Shown here piece after piece: positions 60,670 through 64,000 of a stretch of DNA of 64,000 nt. How positions within the stretch are numbered: the first letter of the stretch is position 1; each line of letters starts with the position of its first letter. The stretch lies in contig BGZK01000751.1 of NCBI GenBank assembly GCA_005406025.1, positions 62,001-126,000 of the forward strand, given 5' to 3'. Under the pieces are notes generated by a model. The model saw only the letters and a program-made list of their open reading frames with translations, had not been told where the DNA came from and did no database searches. This stretch comes from Eumeta japonica. Its lineage: Eukaryota; Arthropoda; Insecta; Lepidoptera; Psychidae. The translations under genes were made by a program, and so were the position numbers.

Positions 60670-60905
60670 TTAGATAATTCTGTGTGCATACATAGCATTC
60701 ATATTCTGAGATGCTATAGTTAGGATATGCCGTACTTCGAGTTTGTTTCTAAGGAGAACACATGAGTCCAGATTATAAATTGTACGAACTACTGTTTTCT
60801 GATACGATAAAATAAACATGTATATCGACAATACTATTCCATTGTAATAGGCCATAAGACACCACACTGAACGTAATTGAAGTATAATAAACATGCGGTT
60901 TCAAT
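60670..60905 (-). mobile_element. Jockey-type LINE fragment
   Basis: A 74-codon minus-strand frame (60,894-60,670) contains SYQKTVVRTIYNLDSCVLLR and HILTIASQ, matching VLQKRAVRAIYKLGPRVSLR and ILTLASQ in the 38.8-39.2 kb copy. Only this central piece of the carboxy-terminal region survives. Inactive fragment. Confidence 0.65.
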
Positions 60906-63900
60906 ATTTGTGCAAAGTTTATCTTGACAGTTATGTGGCCCGCCGGTACTAATAAGCTGGATAATTCAAGATCAACTTGTATAGTCTCAGATTCGTATCC
61001 GTAGAATCAATAGTGGTTATAATTTATAAAATGCCTAACAACAGCCTTATGAAATAATTTTTTTTCGGAGTTTATGTTACATCAAGTTCGACAATTCAAA
61101 ATTATTATATACGAATATAAACAGTTATATAAAGTAGATACTGACGATTATATCTATGCACTCTATTTAAAAATTTGAATGGTATTAATGTAATTACATA
61201 TGAAAGTTAAAAAAATTCGTTCCGTGTTCACGGGGGAAGCTGTAAACAAAATTAGATTATATATCTGACCATTATTATTTGTGCTAACAAAATGTTACAG
61301 TTGCTCTAACAATTTCATACAACTTTTAGACTGCTTGTGGTATGCCGTTCGGGCCCTAATGGCCCATATGTCTCTATAATTTCATTTTAAAAGATGTTTA
61401 CAGTTTAAATCGATGTGTTTTTGGCTAAACACCGTTTCGACTTGTTTATGTTCAATGATAATGTTTACAAAATAAAAAGTTGGTAGCGTAGATTCTTTTT
61501 AGGTCGCGTACGAAGTGGGCGTGCGATCAATAGTATATTCATGGTGAGTGGGTAGACTTTCCAATTTTTCTCTTTCTATCACGACAGTTCTATTGATTAG
61601 AACGTTTACGATATATTGTAAGATAAAATATCGTTTACTGGAGTGCGCACACGACGCGATTTATAGCGTCGACAAATGCCTATGGATCTCGATCATTTGG
61701 ATCAAGGCCGTTTGCTATCATACTAATGCTTTTGTAGTTGATACAGAAAATGTGACATGTTTGCCGATTGGACGTTTCTTTCATATCAAAACTAAGGACC
61801 TCTGTTTACGACTTTATTTATATACTTGGTCCATCTGTGATTTTGTTTCAGTAGGAATTATTTTTTTTCCTCAGTAAAAACTAGCATTTCGGAATATAAA
61901 GTACCTATATTCATATTGTCAATAGCAGATTTTGTCAAGATTATGTTATTACTTTCAACCATATTTATATCATAAATGTAGCTCTGTATCTCTGTTTATT
62001 ATTTCTTCACGATTAAACCGCTAAATTGATCATAACTAGATTTGACGAAGAGGTAAACTGGAACCTAGTTTTTTATCCTAGGACCTAGGACTTTTTACTG
62101 TAAGTAAAATGTTTACACCGATAACGAAAACCAAGCAAACCGAATTGGGGGCAATTACGTAGGTACTACTAGTATTGAATGTTGTTGCCCATGTATAGAC
62201 TTTAATATCCATTTTCAGGTTTTGAATTTTAGAAAACAATATAATGACATATTAAACAAAGATAAAATTTTAAGTACACGAAACTGACGAGCTTGTTTGA
62301 TACGATCGATGAATGTCTCCAAAGCAAGAGACGTGTACAAGGAACGCACCATTATAAGATTTCTACATACACTGCTGGGAAATATGCGTGAATATACAAA
62401 CAAAAATAAACCTACAAAGATTTAAAGAAAATGTACAAAGCTTTAGCATAAATTACATTTTTAGTTTTATTATCTTATGGTATGAATGTGTGCTGGTTTT
62501 CATTATCGACCTGGTCCAGGTAAAACAACATAAAGTTGTTCGTGGTATTGTTTAAATGTTAGTGTAAACGATACCTAACGAGAAAGTGTATTCTGTTAAA
62601 ACTAAATGATAAGTTTGTAGGAATCATTAATATGCGAGGTATGATAAACTGTTTGCTCAATTACCGGTATACTTAAAAGTTATTTCGAAGAGCTTTAACT
62701 TGTAGTTTCATCTCGTCACACAAATTTGGTGCTCTTTCATTTCATAATAAGATTATCTTGGCAATTTCATTACCTTATTACAAAATAAAAAAAAAAACTT
62801 GGTTCAAAATAAGGGAATGTTGTAGAAGCGCAGAAGAATTTAAGGGATTGAGAAATTCCTGTGAGTTATGTATTTCATTTAATTGATTTATTTCTTTTCA
62901 TCATATTTATATCATTTATGACATATTATCAAGGGACAGGTAATTTTTGGTTTGATGGGTAATTTGGTCAGTATTTTATCTATAATTGGGTCAACACTGT
63001 TGTATCTTACTTCTAAAATTGCCCATTGACATATTCACTGACAATTTATTTGTTCAATATAGACTACATCTGGACATATTTTAGGTTTTCGATGTTGGTT
63101 GTTGTTTTATTTAGTTTTTATCAATTGTTATCTTCCTCTCTAAGTCAGGTATTCCACTGTCACCAAAAAAAAGAAGTTTTTGTGGAAATATTGTGATTAA
63201 TCCACCTAAATAAACTCTCACGTTTGGACGTGAATACTTTGAAGTATTCATTGGACTTCTAAAACGGCGCAAATTTTAAGCAAGAGTTGACAATATCGGC
63301 TCGTATATCCTTAGATGTAACAGGAAATGTTTGATTAAAATTTTTTGAATCATTAATTATTAAAGTAAATTAAAAAAATATATCATACGATACAGAAATG
63401 TAATATAGTGAATTATCTTACTAAGTAAGAGTGGAAAGAAGGAAATGATACAAAAATGAAAAAAAAACTAATTAATAACATCCGACTCAAAAATTTGGAC
63501 GTTACTGGCAAGGACGTCTGCCCTAACGCGTCTGCCGTGTTTAGGTTGTTCACTCGTAGATCTAGGCATTTATAGTCGGCCTCTTCTCGGTAATGTTAGG
63601 TTTTGATCGTGCGGTCCCACTGCACCGTACAGCATTCACGTTGCCGATAGTTTGTCAGATTAGTTGAATTCATGATAATTGCTTCGTTCTTTTTTGTCGA
63701 AACGTAATATAATATAGTCTACAATATTTCTCAATAAACCGTCTATATAATACACAAAGATTTTTTCTAATCCGATTGACAGTTCTTGTGATTAACGCTT
63801 TTGAAGAAACAAACTAACGAACATTTTTTTTGCTTTTATATACTAATATAAATTCCTAATCGGTGCTTTACCAATTCACTTTTCGTTCATTTATGTTCGA

Positions 63901-64000
63901 TAAGTAATCATCTGTGAGAATGTTCGACCTCCTGCGGGTCACACTCCAAGATAAATGCAATTTATATACGAATACGTGTATATGTAAAATATTTAATAAT
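60906..64000. other. Non-coding stretch to the window end
   Basis: No gene recognised in about 3.1 kb. A scrap of a CCCGCGGC-type repeat may lie at about 61,210-61,260 (TTCGTTCCGTGTTCACGGGG). A 109-codon plus-strand frame at 61,548-61,877 is Cys/Ile-rich without a recognisable domain. A less AT-rich patch at 63,485-63,650 (TCTGCCCTAACGCGTCTGCC) is of unknown nature. Confidence 0.4.

Noticed and set aside
61548..61877. 109-codon Cys/Ile-rich frame as a small membrane protein
   Set aside because: No signal peptide or family features, and its composition is as expected from AT-rich DNA.

Overview
This window looks like non-coding DNA from a moth or butterfly (Lepidoptera). It is AT-rich and has no intact protein-coding gene on either strand; the longest open frame is 180 codons and has no recognisable domain. 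It is full of repeats that I recognise from lepidopteran genomes: an element starting ACTAGCTTTTGCCCGCGGC, families ending in GGAACCC...GGCCGGTTTTT, a family carrying GAGCTTTGCTCGG, and jockey-type LINE tails ending in (TTCAAA)n-like sequence. That attribution comes from memory of these motifs, not from a database search.

Layout. 0-9 kb: short dispersed repeats, one copy of a GC-richer repeat (2.3-2.7 kb), two long GGTTCCG-family copies and a LINE relic (8.2-9.0 kb). 9-17 kb: AT and TG simple repeats, an RTE-like reverse-transcriptase relic (12.7-13.9 kb), stacked terminal-inverted-repeat copies, and two GC-richer islands (15.7-15.9 and 16.7-17.2 kb). 17-31 kb: more dispersed repeats, a jockey-type relic abutting a Penelope-like GIY-YIG fragment (18.4-20.1 kb), tRNA-derived SINE copies, two GC-rich islands, and a non-autonomous hAT element with a perfect 8-bp target duplication (29.5-30.3 kb). 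31-45 kb: an inverted-repeat-bounded segment, a tandem duplication, GC-rich islands, a second jockey-type relic, a dead mariner preceded by two back-to-back 58-bp palindromes, and a strong splice donor at 42,066. 45-64 kb: further dispersed and nested repeats, a possible TATA promoter, a (CA)52 microsatellite, a GC-rich palindromic MITE, and a small jockey fragment.

How it fits together. Nothing here forms an operon, pathway or defence system. All five LINE relics and all five tRNA-derived SINE-like copies I could orient lie on the minus strand, while the two best splice-donor sequences are on the plus strand. This would suit a very large intron, or the upstream region, of a plus-strand gene, with the GC-rich islands as candidate cis-regulatory elements or non-coding first exons. 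This is inference. I found no convincing novel multi-gene system; the most unusual features are the near-perfect palindromes and the inverted-repeat segment at 31.5-32.5 kb.
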